From Chytriomyces cf. hyalinus JEL632 (taxonomy: Eukaryota > Chytridiomycota > Chytridiomycetes > Chytridiales > Chytriomycetaceae): DNA of 45,599 nucleotides. Positions within the stretch are counted from its first letter, which is position 1. Each line of letters begins with the position of its first letter. The stretch is from the NCBI GenBank assembly GCA_025435555.1, contig JAIWWG010000161.1, forward strand, positions 1 through 45,599, in the 5' to 3' direction. The notes below the pieces were generated by a model. The model searched no databases and was not told the origin of the DNA. It saw only the letters and a list, made by a program, of their open reading frames with translations. This document shows positions 1-10,471 of the stretch, in pieces. The position numbers and the translations under genes were made by a program.

Positions 1-1
1 C

Positions 2-209
2 AGATGGCTGAGAGGGTTTCTGCATGCCGGCGGAGTTGGACACATTGCCGGCGTGATTGACCGCATCCTTGCGCGACCGAATAAGTGCGAACGAAGAATG
101 CATTGATCAATGCTAACAGTCGAGATCTCGTAGAAATGGGCAGGCGTGGGATTTTTTCGTTTCGGCCGTCAAGTGTTTGAACGAGCTGGCGAAAACTGAG
201 GTTTCTGCT

Positions 210-244
<35 letters not shown>

Positions 245-1287
245 GAAAACTTGGGTTGGAAACTGATGATTGCGCACGTAGGATGGAGCAGAGGCTCTTG
301 TGGAAGCGGATGCGATGGTCCAAAGAATCACGAGGGCAATTCTGAAGCACCAATCGGCATTTGAAGGTATCCATAACCAATAATCTCGCGATAAAAGTGC
401 CAACAATCTCGTTTCTGGATGTGCCCAGCAAATGCCGCTGTTTCATCCTCAACTCGGGTGGAGTCTGTGTTTGCCAAAACCGTAACGCAGGCACCATTAC
501 ATGCTCGCATAGCCGTGTTCAAGTTTCTGCAAACGCTATGCGCGTATGGCGGGCAGCGAGGATGGATAACTGTCGTACGCTCGTTGAACGAAGAGAACGA
601 GTCTGGATCTGCAAGCACTGCCACTCAAGAACAAATACATCAAGTTGTCCGAAACTCGACTTTTCAAATTTGGATGACAGAGTTTGAATGCGTGGTTGAT
701 GAGTGTGTGCGGCATTGGGGTGGAGCACGCGATAAAACTGCGCGTATTTTCAGTCACTTGGCGGACGGAACGTATCGCTGGCAGCCTATTGTTTATGCAA
801 GAACACACGTGTTTCCGATTGCGGATGCGACAGAGTATCTCGTGAGTTCTTTTTTTTTCTAATTCTTTTTTTATTTTATTGAAGTTGGTTTCTTTTTCAC
901 AGTTGTGCCACTTGTCTTTGCTCGACGCGTTGCTGCATTCACGCTCTTCAAAAACCGATGTCGTGTGCATGGATTTTCTTTCGTTGCTACGTGAAATCCG
1001 GGTCTTCAAGATTTTGCAGGTATCTGCTTCTCTTGTCGAAGGTTTCCAACTCCAACAAACAAAAACAAACACCACAGAAACTACACTCGTCGCCGCACAT
1101 CAAAATCAAAAACCTTGCGCAAGACTTGGAACGCGTTCAGACAGACACGGGAAATGCTGCGCCGTTGGGTGCATTGCAGCCGAGGAAAGTGTTGAGGAAA
1201 TGCCCGCGAGTTCAGTTTGGAAGCAAGGAGAGCAACAGTTCTTATGAACCAAATTTATTAAAAAGTGAGCCAAGAATTAGATCCTGA
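2..1287 (+). CDS. GBD/FH3 domain protein (formin N-terminal-like), 5'-partial
   Basis: Six exons fit: 2-84, 134-200, 282-366, 429-841, 903-1019, 1078-1287 (TGA). The start lies left of the window. The intron at 85-133 has a perfect TGCTAAC branch site, and the intron at 201-281 carries a 32-nt T run. The joined protein has the helical pattern of Drf_GBD/Drf_FH3: WLRGFLHAGGVGHI, then KCLNELAKTEDGAEAL, then ARIAVFKFLQTLCAYGG, then DFLSLLREIRVFKILQ. In formins this armadillo-like region binds Rho GTPases and mediates autoinhibition. Here the frame closes about 70 residues after the last FH3-like helix, with no proline-rich FH1 and no FH2 actin-nucleating domain, so this is a stand-alone GBD/FH3 protein. 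The family call is by eye from motif spacing; another armadillo-like fold is possible. Confidence 0.6.
212..243. repeat. Poly-T tract, 32 nt, intronic
   Basis: Uninterrupted run of T inside the intron 201-281 of the GBD/FH3 gene, about 40 nt before the acceptor. Length is likely polymorphic or uncertain in an assembly. Confidence 0.9.
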
Positions 1288-1299
1288 TTGTCTGTACTC

Positions 1300-1326
1300 T
1301 AGTAAATAAAAAATAAAACAAATAAA

Positions 1327-1360
<34 letters not shown>

Positions 1361-1500
1361 GAATAAAAGAAATAAAAAATAAAAGAAATAAAAAATAAAA
1401 GAAATAAAAAATAAAAGAAATAAAAATAACGGAAATAAAAATAAAGGAAATAAAATAAAAGAAGTGGTAAATAAAAGGAAAATAGAAGGAAAATAAAAGA
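1300..1500. repeat. AT-rich minisatellite-like AAATAAAAG repeat
   Basis: Imperfect tandem copies of a 9-10 nt purine/AT unit (aaataaaag, aaaaataaaag) fill the space between two converging genes, the GBD/FH3 gene (+) and casein kinase 1 (-). Any polyadenylation signals for both genes would lie in this stretch. No coding potential: the minus-strand open frame through it encodes only Phe/Tyr/Ile/Leu runs. Confidence 0.85.
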
Positions 1501-3928
1501 CTATTCATTCCCTGAACTTGAACTTTTGCAACATGAAAATATGCTCGCCCAAAATGCCTTCCACTTGGACGTCTTTTTCCGTTGTTGTTGGTTAGCATCG
1601 GCTTTAGCGTCACCGGGAGGTGCTGCTTTATTGTCAGTAGCCCCAGTTGCTGGTTTGGCCGCGTCCGCTGTTTTTGCAAATGCCTGTTGAGCCACAGCTT
1701 TCGGAGACTTTGCATTCCCTTCGGACGCAACCACCGTATCTTTGGTAGTCCCATTCGCTTGACTCGGTTTCAATGCGTCTTTAGACTCTTGCATTGACGG
1801 CACAATGCTCTGATGACCCTCTGTTTTGCCCTTCATTGGGGCAGTGCTTGGGTTGCGATCGAGCCCGTTGTTTGAGTTTGGAGTTAGGGCGTCTGCGTTG
1901 GATTGGTGTACCGCTGCTGTGGACGCGTCAGCGACTTTGCGGCCGTCTGAAGCGCGTTGCCGTTCTTTTTTGTTACGTTGGTGATCGAGTTCGACCATCC
2001 AGTCGTACACGCCGTCGTCAATGAGTCCGTTCTTTGCCAGCACTGTTTTCCAGCAAGATAAATCAGAAACCTCCCCCCAATGCATGAAATCAATCAAAAT
2101 TTTTCAAAAGAAGCGCACCCTTATTCATGAGTCCCTTCAAATATTCATAGTCCGGCTCCGCGTCAAACTTTAAATCCCGCACATAGTTTTGGTAGATGCT
2201 AAACTCTTCCGGATGTCCCTCACACAGTTCTTTGATGGGCGTGCTCTGCTTCTTTTCGCCAATCTTTTCGTACTTTTGCTTGTTTGTCGCTGCCTTGAGG
2301 CCCTGCCATGGGAGCGAGCCACGAAGAAAGTAGAAAAACACGTGTCCTAGTGCTTCCAAGTCGTCTCTCCGTGATTGCTCTGAAAAGAAAAGAGTTATTT
2401 ATCCAACTACTCCCAAACGCCAAGACAGGAAAAACAACGGTTTTTTTTCACCTCGCCCAAGATGGGTATTCACACTCATGTACCGCGCTGTGCCGCTTAA
2501 ACTCTTTTTTTCCCGATACGGAATATGCACTTTGGTTTTGGGGTCTCGGTACTGTTTTGCCATTCCAAAGTCGACCATGTACACCAGCGATGATGGATGC
2601 GGATGGCTTGCGCTGTGTGCTTGCAGGATTGGAACAGGTTCTACAAAAAAAAAATGAATGGGAAGGAGAATAAGAATGAGCACGACACAGGATGTTTTGT
2701 TTATAAAATAACTTGCCGTATCGAGACAGACGGCCAATGAGAAAGTTGTCGGGTTTTATGTCTCGGTAGATGAGGTTTTTTTCGTGGATTGTTTGTACCC
2801 GTGTGATCTGGGGTGGCTGAGTCAGTGCCAGTCTTTTGTCGCCGCAAGGAGTGCTTTTTTACCATTTGCTTCGCAACCATGCAGGCAGTTTTTACTGAAA
2901 ACTTGCGGTGGCATAAATCAAACATGTCTTCAAGCGACGGTCCTAGTAAATCAATGCATAGAACGTTGTGTAGGCCCTCCTGTCCAAAGTAGTATGCCTG
3001 TGGGATGCCCAGACTATTTGCAAGTAACCGGTACGTTTTATATTCATCCCGTAGCTGTGGAGCATCGCTTTTCCGTGGCTCGAATTTGATGGCGATGGGC
3101 AGATTTGTGAGAATATTCAGACCTTTGAAAGTTTGCAAGTCAGTTCCTTTTTTTCAAAAACAAAAACAGCCCCAAACCTTCATAAATGACGCCAAAGGAA
3201 CCCTCGCCAATCTTCTTGCCAACTTTAAAATGGGTCCCAATCATATTATTGTTGGTACTGGTCAGGTTGGATTTGGACCCATTCAGTTTACTGCTGCTTC
3301 CATTTGCGCCGGGTTGTGCTGGAGTCGTCTGATTCTTCACTGCTGCCAATGCAGGTGGTTGCGCGTTTTGACTCGGCGATTTGCTCTTTTCTTTACCATC
3401 CTCCACTTTAGAGGTGAACGGATCTGCCACAAGTTCCCGGTTTGGCGACGGCGAGGGCGCCAGGTCTCCACTAACACCTCCCACCCCTTCCTCCCGCTTT
3501 CTCGTTGATTCCCGTTGTTGCTCCATCCTGATTTGAACGGGTGTACTTGAAGTTTCGAGTGGTTTGTTTGTTTCGGATTGGATGCTGTCCATTCGTGTTG
3601 GAGGGTCTGTGGGTTTTTGGGATAACACGGATGCACGGTTTGCTGTGCTGTTGTTTGTAGTGCGGCCGCCGCCGGATTCTGGGGGGTGTTTCTGGCTGGT
3701 GCTGATTAGTGGACGCGTTGAAGCTTCATCGGTTAAGATGCTGGCTGGGTCGGCGCGGGATCCGCCGTCGGATGTAAGTGAGATGGGAGATTTGCTGTTG
3801 ATGTTGTTGGTGTTGGTGGTGGATGGATCGAGTTTTACTGGGGATGGTTCAGTTTCAGACGTCTGCGAACTGGATGAAGTGATGATCAAGGGTGGGAGGG
3901 GGGAGTTGCTGGTAGAGATGCCAGTCAT
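1501..3928 (-). CDS. Casein kinase 1, Yck1/2-type membrane-anchored kinase
   Basis: Six exons on the minus strand: 3928-3178, 3122-2863, 2807-2717, 2640-2452, 2379-2119, 2042-1501; 697 aa. The first ~230 residues are Ser/Thr/Pro-rich and disordered. The kinase domain follows: GEGSFG glycine loop (~240), [15 protein letters not shown], catalytic YRDIKPDN (~353), DFG (~391), the CK1 signature [12 protein letters not shown], and [17 protein letters not shown]. About 11 extra residues sit between the catalytic loop and DFG relative to yeast Yck2. The tail is rich in K, A, D and S and ends near [16 protein letters not shown]; a double Cys near the C terminus fits the palmitoylation anchor of plasma-membrane CK1s. 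The start is the first in-frame ATG; the frame extends back only to a TTG. The intron 2716-2644 uses a GC donor. Family assignment is firm. Confidence 0.93.
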
Positions 3929-4546
3929 TGTTGGAGGGGATATGAGTTTTTTTTCTGGTTGAGAGGGGGCGGCGTCTTTTTTCAATGTGATGTGTGTCTT
4001 TTATGCGCGTGTGACGAACTTCCGTTTGGTGTTGTGTTTTTTTTACGGGGAAAGCTCGTGTTGCGCTGATTTGTCAGTGTTGCCGTTTTTGCTGTGGTAC
4101 GGTGTGCGCTGTACGTAGGTTGGGCAGGTTCGTATTTGGAAGGTTGGAAGAGAGATTTACAGTGGGAATTCGCAGTCCTGCTAGCGCTGGGATACGTAAA
4201 GTGCGAGATGTAGCGTGGTCTAAATCTAGTAGGGGATCTCGAAGGTGACTGGTCCTTTTTTCGTAGCAAGCGAAGAGGGAAGTGCTGTGTAGTGAGTGGA
4301 AGAAGCGAAACCCTTTGTTTGAGAAAATTGTCAAAGGGAAGTCAAGATGTGTGGGGGGCGGGGCGATCTTTTCAAATAAAACGCGATTTGTCAGAATATA
4401 TTTATGAATACGCGCTTCTTATTTATCTTTCGACAGTCGGACTGGCAGGTCTGTCCATCGGCGCTTGCTGTGATCGCGTTCTCTTTCACGTAAATATTCA
4501 GTGAACCCGTAAAATATTTTACAGACAAATCTTCGGAAAATAAAAA
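3929..4546. promoter_or_regulatory. Divergent intergenic region, CK1 / enoyl-CoA hydratase
   Basis: About 620 bp between two genes that start back to back, so it must hold both promoters and 5' UTRs. No unambiguous TATA box or named factor site is claimed. No supported gene. Confidence 0.5.
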
Positions 4547-5686
4547 ATGCTGTCCCGACGCTTCCTGTCCACTAAACCCAGCTTCACGCGCATTGCATCC
4601 TCCGACTTCTTTTCCGTCTCCAAAGACATTGGTCCAACCGGTGCATTCACTGGAGTCGTCACCGTAAGCACGCTTTGTCTCTCTCACGGCACCAAACTTA
4701 AACTCACCTCACACACATCCAAAAACAGGTCGCCTTCAACAGCCCAAAGAACCTCAATGCACTCACCGAAGACATGGGCATCGAATTCGAGCGACTCATT
4801 ACGAACAACCTCGCGTCGGACACTTCTATCCGTTGTCTGATCCTCACGGGCGCAGATCCTCATACTCCTGCTGAAGCTGCACCCCCAACGAATGGCAAGA
4901 AGCCGAGACCGCCTGCGTTCTCTGCTGGCGGAGATTTGAAATTTTTACGTGCGAGAACTGAAGTTGAAAAGCCAGCAAGGAATGCCGAGACCATGAGGTA
5001 CCCACAACACCCTTCCCCAACAAATATGCGCATCAAACTAAAAAAATTCGTTAAAAAAAGGCTGTTTTACTCGCGATTCTTGTCCATTCGGAAGGTACCT
5101 TTCCCAACAATTGCCGCAATCAACGGCCACGCTGTCGGTGCCGGCGCGTGCTTGACCTTAGCCTGCGATATTCGGTTAATGGCCGGTGACGTGAATGCAA
5201 AGATTGGGTTCAACTTTACCAAGCTTGGATTGACGCCAGGAATGGTAAATATGAACAACAAAAAAAAAATCTCCTCGTGCTAAAAAGACTCACACACACA
5301 CACACACACAACTACTCTTGCAGGGCGGATCCTTCATGCTCCCAAACCTTATCGGCCACCAAGCATCCGCCCGCCTCCTCCTCACCGGCGACCTCGTCTC
5401 TGCCCAAGAAGCCCAACAACTCGGCCTCATTTTGCAAATCAGTGACGCGAAATCATTGTACCCCGATTCACTCTCCCTCGCGCGTCGAATTGCTGCAGCG
5501 AGTCCTGTAGCTGTTCGTGGAGTTGTCAAGACAATGCGGAATGGGTTTGAAGCGCGTGCGGGGGGGATGGAGCAAGGGTTGTGGAGGGAGGCGGATACAC
5601 AGGCGCTTTGTTATTCGTCAAAGGATATGACGGAAGGGTTGGATGCGATTACGGAGGGGCGTGAACCTGTGTTTAAGGATTTTTGA
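4547..5686 (+). CDS. Enoyl-CoA hydratase/isomerase family protein, probably mitochondrial
   Basis: Four exons: 4547-4663, 4729-4997, 5061-5244, 5324-5686 (TGA); 310 aa, normal for the crotonase family. The N terminus (MLSRRFLSTKPSFTRIAS) is Arg/Ser-rich without acids, like a mitochondrial presequence. Crotonase motifs: FSAGGDLKFL (first oxyanion-hole loop), TIAAINGHAVGAGACL (second oxyanion Gly), ACDIRLM, LGLTPGMGGS and LTGDLVSAQEAQQLGL. The two catalytic glutamates of mitochondrial enoyl-CoA hydratase (CELAMMCD and QPE context) appear replaced by Cys and Thr, so simple hydration of 2-enoyl-CoA is doubtful; a large related subfamily shares the NF.KLGL.PGM pattern. A role in mitochondrial acyl-CoA metabolism is inferred. 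A (CA)10 run lies in the last intron. Confidence 0.88.
5291..5310. repeat. (CA)10 microsatellite, intronic
   Basis: Ten CA dinucleotides in the third intron of the enoyl-CoA hydratase-like gene, just before its acceptor. Confidence 0.95.
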
Positions 5687-5910
5687 GGGAATTTTGCGTC
5701 GCTTGTTTTTTTCCATCAAAAGAATCGGGAGAACGGTTGTTTTTTCAGAAGAAAGAAACGCATGCAATATATTCTGTTGTTTGTGTATCTCCATCTTTGA
5801 ATGTCTATACAGGGTGCCCCCAAAAAAAAAAAAAGAAACAAAAAAAAAAATCCAACCGACCACACTCAACTCATTTTTTTGGGAATACAAACGCTTTTTT
5901 GCGGAAAACA

Positions 5911-7948
5911 TTAGACTTTGAACGAGACCCGACGTTCAGTTCCACTTTCCAGCTCAATGTTTTGTTTGTTTGGCGCAACGGCTGCAGATGCATCCACATC
6001 ACCGCTCGCAACGACTGTATCCTCGCCGTCACTACCAGTACAGCAACTTTCGTCACAGTCTGTATCGTCCAGATTGGGTTCATCATCTTGATCCTCTTCG
6101 TCATCATCGCTTGTTTCACTGGTACTGGCGAGCTCAAGGGTTGCAACGAGTTTATCCATCAGTGCGGCTCCAGACTCGGAAGCAACTCCGACAGTGGTGA
6201 CAACTTGATTGGTGCTGGTTACAGATTCTTCCGCAATAGTGGATTTTGTTATCCGCCACCAGTTGATGACATCTTCAGCTTGGAGAATTTCAAGGTCCAC
6301 TAGCACGTAGACAATCAACCCAAACGCGTCTCCCCACACTGCTCGTGCAGAATCCTGTGCACCAGGGTAGCAATACGAAAAGAGTCCTTCAAGCGTTGCC
6401 AGACGCGTAAAGCTGCTTGGACTGGCACAGTAAATCTGCAAAAGCGCAATGTGTTTCCGGAAAAGTGACCGCATGACTTTTGCCAATTCGTGTGCAGTTC
6501 CTGGGAGCTGAGCGGCTGTAGCGTAGCTGGCCAGAGACGTGATGGCAATCTTGGCAGACATGTATGGACTCAAGGCAAGAGTCGCTGCTAAAACGTCGAG
6601 TTGCGTTGGGATCACCGAGGCTGGTCCTCCTTTAAGCAAGCTCTGAATGAGGTTTTGTGTGGCAAGAGATTGAAGTTCTGGTGGCGTCTGGATTTCAGGC
6701 GTGGAAACTTGCAATGACGGCAGGGCGGCGGGTTGCATGTTGAGAATTCCGTCCACAACACTGTCGAGTGACTCCATGTCGGCAAACACGTTGCAAGCCA
6801 GCACGTCGTTCATGAATTCATCGTCGTCAAACTCCTCGTCCTCATCTTCTTCACTATCATCATCATCTTCGCTCTCGGGCTCTGAATCATCGGAATCAGA
6901 TGGGTATGCAGCCTCAGCCTCAGCCTGGGCCTGACACATTAAAATAGGGGGTCTCATAAATACGGACGTCGCTTTTGACGCCGGCGGGTCATAGTCATCA
7001 TAGTCGTAAAAGTCGTTGTAGGTGCGGACAGAAGATCCAGAGTTTTTTCTGGACTTTGGGATGGAAGAAGAAGAGGACTTGCTCATCGCATCAATCAGAC
7101 GCTTGTTGAGGCTCTTGACTTCGTCTTGAAGGGACTCGACGGTATCTGTCAGTTGTTTTGATTTGAAGGGATTTGCATTGTGAGTCACGGAAGGTCAGGA
7201 TGAGATCTCATTTATCCAAAAATCGTTTACCTTCCAGTTTTGCGATCGTCTCTCTTTGCTGCTCGACAACAACTTGGCTTTTAGCGTGCACCTTTCCAAT
7301 GTAAGTGCGAGCTGTGCGTTCGGCATCCACCGTAGAGCGCATATGCAAGAGTTGAGACTCTACGCTTTCCAGCTTTAGAAGGTTGGCACATCTCTGCCGA
7401 CTTTGACCCGTGTGATGATGGCGATGGAATGAAAAACAAATGCTTTGAGGTTCTGTAGTTTGTTTGTAGAAGCTGTTGCTGCTGTAGCTATTGCTTGTTG
7501 AGACAGTTGATGCTTCCGTGGTGGCCATCATGATAAACTTGAATGAAGCAAATCGGCCCAGATAATTCCAAAATGCGACGAGAGCCGCGCGGACGGATGG
7601 AGGGAGGTACTGATTGACCATCGAAACAAGTCCATTTTTGTTGTTGGAGGGATTTACAGACCCAAGGTCCAAAGAGGGCCGGACCTTTTCTTGGGAATCC
7701 CTGTGTAGGACTGAAGGGGAAGGAGGGTCTTTGACGGGTGGGAGTCTCGCTTCTGAGAGAAAAGTGGCTGCGGTATCAAGCAGACAAAGTCCGAAGCGGT
7801 TGTAGAGAGCTGTAGTGTTGGAGATGGGGTCAGCCGTTTTGTTGCGGCGAGGAGCATTGGCGATGGATAAATCCTGGGGCCGGTCGAGCAAGGAGAAGAC
7901 GGAAGGAGGACGGTGGCCGTGCTTCAGGATGCCGACGTAGAGCGACAT
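5911..7948 (-). CDS. Coiled-coil, acidic protein with W2-like (eIF5C) C-terminal domain
   Basis: Two exons: 7948-7231 and 7145-5911; 650 aa. The intron (85 nt) falls inside a predicted coiled coil, whose heptads continue across the junction (TVDAERTARTYIGKVHAKS, then TVESLQDEVKSLNKRL). Residues ~320-350 are almost all Asp/Glu/Ser. The region ~400-555 follows the helical pattern of W2/MA3-like domains: LLQIYC, LATLEGLF, VLVDLEILQAEDVINWW, then an acidic tail (SDDDEEDQDDEPNLDD) as seen after W2 in eIF2B-epsilon. W2 domains bind eIF2-beta. The N-terminal 240 residues show no nucleotidyltransferase, MIF4G or BZW features and I do not recognise them. The domain call is by eye. A further intron around 7390-7550 is possible, because that stretch is low-complexity. 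Confidence 0.55.
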
Positions 7949-8448
7949 GAGCGGGTGTTCAAAAGGGGCGTTTGCGGGTGGCAGTGGGGGTGCAGGGAGT
8001 TTCGTCCAAGTTGGAAGAAAGTTTTGTTCTAGACAATGGGATTTGTGTTTTTTGCAGTTGGTGAATCACCAAAAATGGCATTTGCAATGTTTTTTAAAAA
8101 TATATTTTAAACAAACATGCTCAGAGGAGACAGCAGGAGTTGGGAATATTTCATAATTACATGGGAATAATATTCAGAATCATATCAGTGGAGTGGAAGG
8201 AGGCGTCGATGCTGCTGCTGCCAAAGAGGCTAGCTAAAAAAGAAAAAAAGAAAAAAAGAAAAAAGCGCATCGATCGCATTTTGCCGTCAGTGTGTCCATC
8301 CAAGAACACCTGGAGTGCAGCCTGTCTGTCTGTCTGTTTGCAAAAAATATTGATGCTGTGACGTTTGAAGACTGACTGACAATATATTTATATTTATTTT
8401 TTGAGAATAAAATAAATTGAAACAAAGTGTTCAACAGGAAAGAAGGAA
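7949..8448. promoter_or_regulatory. Divergent intergenic region with A/G-rich tract
   Basis: About 500 bp between divergent starts. It contains a purine block around 8236-8265 (A-runs separated by single G) and an AT-rich segment at 8090-8120. No gene seen. Confidence 0.5.
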
Positions 8449-10285
8449 ATGGAGATTGATCCCCTCAACACCAAACGCAGACTCGGCTCCCGTCGCGGAC
8501 TGGGAAAGATGAAGGTTGGCTTCCAAGACGCCCTCCTGTCTGACCTCTCAGACGGCGAGAACGACGCCGACACCCTCCGGAAAGACCCACAACAACCAAC
8601 TGCAACTCCACCTCCACCACCACCTCCACCTCCACCTTCCATCCCCCACCCTCAAAAACCGAAACCAGAACTCCTTCTGCTCGATGACAGTGACGATGAA
8701 ATGGACGCTTTCTACGATGCATTCGATGTTACCAGTTCAAACACTTTGAGACGCAGACCTACAACCCGCAATCCAACGTTACGGGCTCGCACCATGAAAC
8801 TGCCACGCCCTGATTCATCAGATGCGCAGCAGCCTACCGTTATACCAGTGCAGCACACCCTGCGAGTTCGTTCCACGATACGTCGGACGACTCTCATGAT
8901 CAGAGAAACGGTGCGAAGGGATCTTATGGTAACCCCCACCCACCTTATCTTGGTTCTGCTTTTCCATAACTTAACCTTTTAACAAACCTGCTGATTTGTT
9001 TTTATTTTTTTTTTGGTTTTCAGCCGCCTTCGTTTTCTGCTGGAGATACCCCTGACATTGGGTCTTTGGCTGTTTCTCCGTCCGTATCTCTTGGAATTCC
9101 CAACAGAGGCGCTACTTTGCGCCGTCGAACCACCAGGCGTGCGCCTCCTCCCCCGGAAAAAGTTGAGGTAACTGTTTTTTTGAAAGTTCACCTTTCAATT
9201 CCAACATTCCATTCATCCCACCAAAAAAAAAAAAAAAAAAAATACAGGTTCTCCTCGACGACAGCGACGCCGACGCCGACGACGCCGATTTCTACGACGC
9301 AGAAGAATGGGAAGACGAATTCAACAACACATCCGCCACCGCCGCAGAAAACGAAAACGGTCCAACCAACATTCGCCGCGCAAAAACGAAACGCCGCATA
9401 AAACGCGTTATCCAACAAACTCGTGTCTCTCGCGCGTTTTATGAAGTCCTTGCATCACGTGCCGGGGAAGCCTTTTCGAATGTTGGGAACGCGGCGCAAG
9501 TCATTTCAACGCCGCTTGGGTTTGTGGCGGGTCCAACGATTGCTGGGCTTGTTAGTGTGGGTGGGGTTGCGGCTGTTACGGCGGGACAGGCTGCTGTGAA
9601 AAAGTTTGGACGACGTGAGAGAGACTGTTTTTTTTTTTTTTTTTTTTTTTGTTAACTGAAGGCATCATTTTACTGCTGCTACCAGTTGAAACTCGAAAAC
9701 GAACGCAAGCTTCAGAAAAACACATCATGAGTTACTCTGCATCCAGTTTAATCATGACTGCAACAAAAAATATGGCCGGTGAAGAACTTGCCGAACAAAC
9801 CCACGTCAAGGCACTCAGTCTAAGTGTCAGTGCTGCTTTAGACGGTGGCGTTGCAGCTGGAACTGTTAGTTTAATCGCATCAGGGTTAGGTGGGGTGATC
9901 TGTTTTTTTTTTGGCCACTGAAAGTATGACGGCTCATTAATTTTTTTTGTACCAAATACCAGCTGCAGCAGCACTTTCAAATAGTGATAAAGACTCCAAC
10001 GGATCCATGCTTTCAAATTCATACTTTAAAGCTGCGTCAAGCGCGATGGGTGTGTTGGCCAATGCGGCTCCTGTGTTGCCGAAATCGATGCAAGGGATGG
10101 TTGAAACTCTTGGAAACATTGGTACAGCGCATGAAGCTGCCCGTGTTGGCGCTGGAATCGAAGATTCAGAGGATGAAGAGGAAGAAGAGGAGGAGGAGGA
10201 TGAGGAGGATGATGATGATGAATTTGAAGAAGGTGTGGAAGATCACGAGGGTGAGAAGGAGGTCGAGGATAAGGGAGAGAAATAG
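8449..10285 (+). CDS. Uncharacterised protein: poly-Pro, acidic blocks, Ala/Gly hydrophobic core
   Basis: Five exons fit: 8449-8928, 9024-9167, 9248-9614, 9686-9889, 9963-10285 (TAG); 505 aa. The fourth exon could instead begin at 9659 (acceptor right after the T23 run), adding nine in-frame residues. Order of features: basic N terminus, a run of ten prolines (~residues 54-63), acidic DDSDDEMDAFYDAFD, Arg/Thr-rich repeats (LRRRPTTRNPTLRART), a second acidic block (DDSDADADDADFYDAEEW), two Ala/Gly/Val-rich weakly hydrophobic stretches (ISTPLGFVAGPTIAGLV and AALDGGVAAGTVSLIASG), and a very acidic tail (~residues 420-505). The glycine-rich stretches could be membrane-inserting hairpins. No family recognised and no function assigned. 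Confidence 0.7.
9628..9650. repeat. Poly-T tract, 23 nt, intronic
   Basis: Pure T run in the third intron of the 8449-10285 gene. It acts as, or overlaps, the polypyrimidine tract and makes the acceptor choice (9658 or 9685) ambiguous. Confidence 0.9.
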
Positions 10286-10471
10286 AGATGAACACTGTGG
10301 GAAGGAGCATGTTTCTAAGTTAAATCAAAAAATAAAAGGTTCAGACTGCTTGGACCGTTTGCAGAACAGAACCATTGGACAGAAAGTTGGGAAACCATAA
10401 CTATTTTATTTCTGCCTGCATGCTTAGCCCGCTTCTTGGAATCAAACACGCTTCACAGGACTCCACTCTGC

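Noticed and set aside
3929-3985. Upstream extension of casein kinase 1
   Set aside because: The frame is open but starts only at a TTG, with a stop just before it. The ATG at 3928 is the first usable start.
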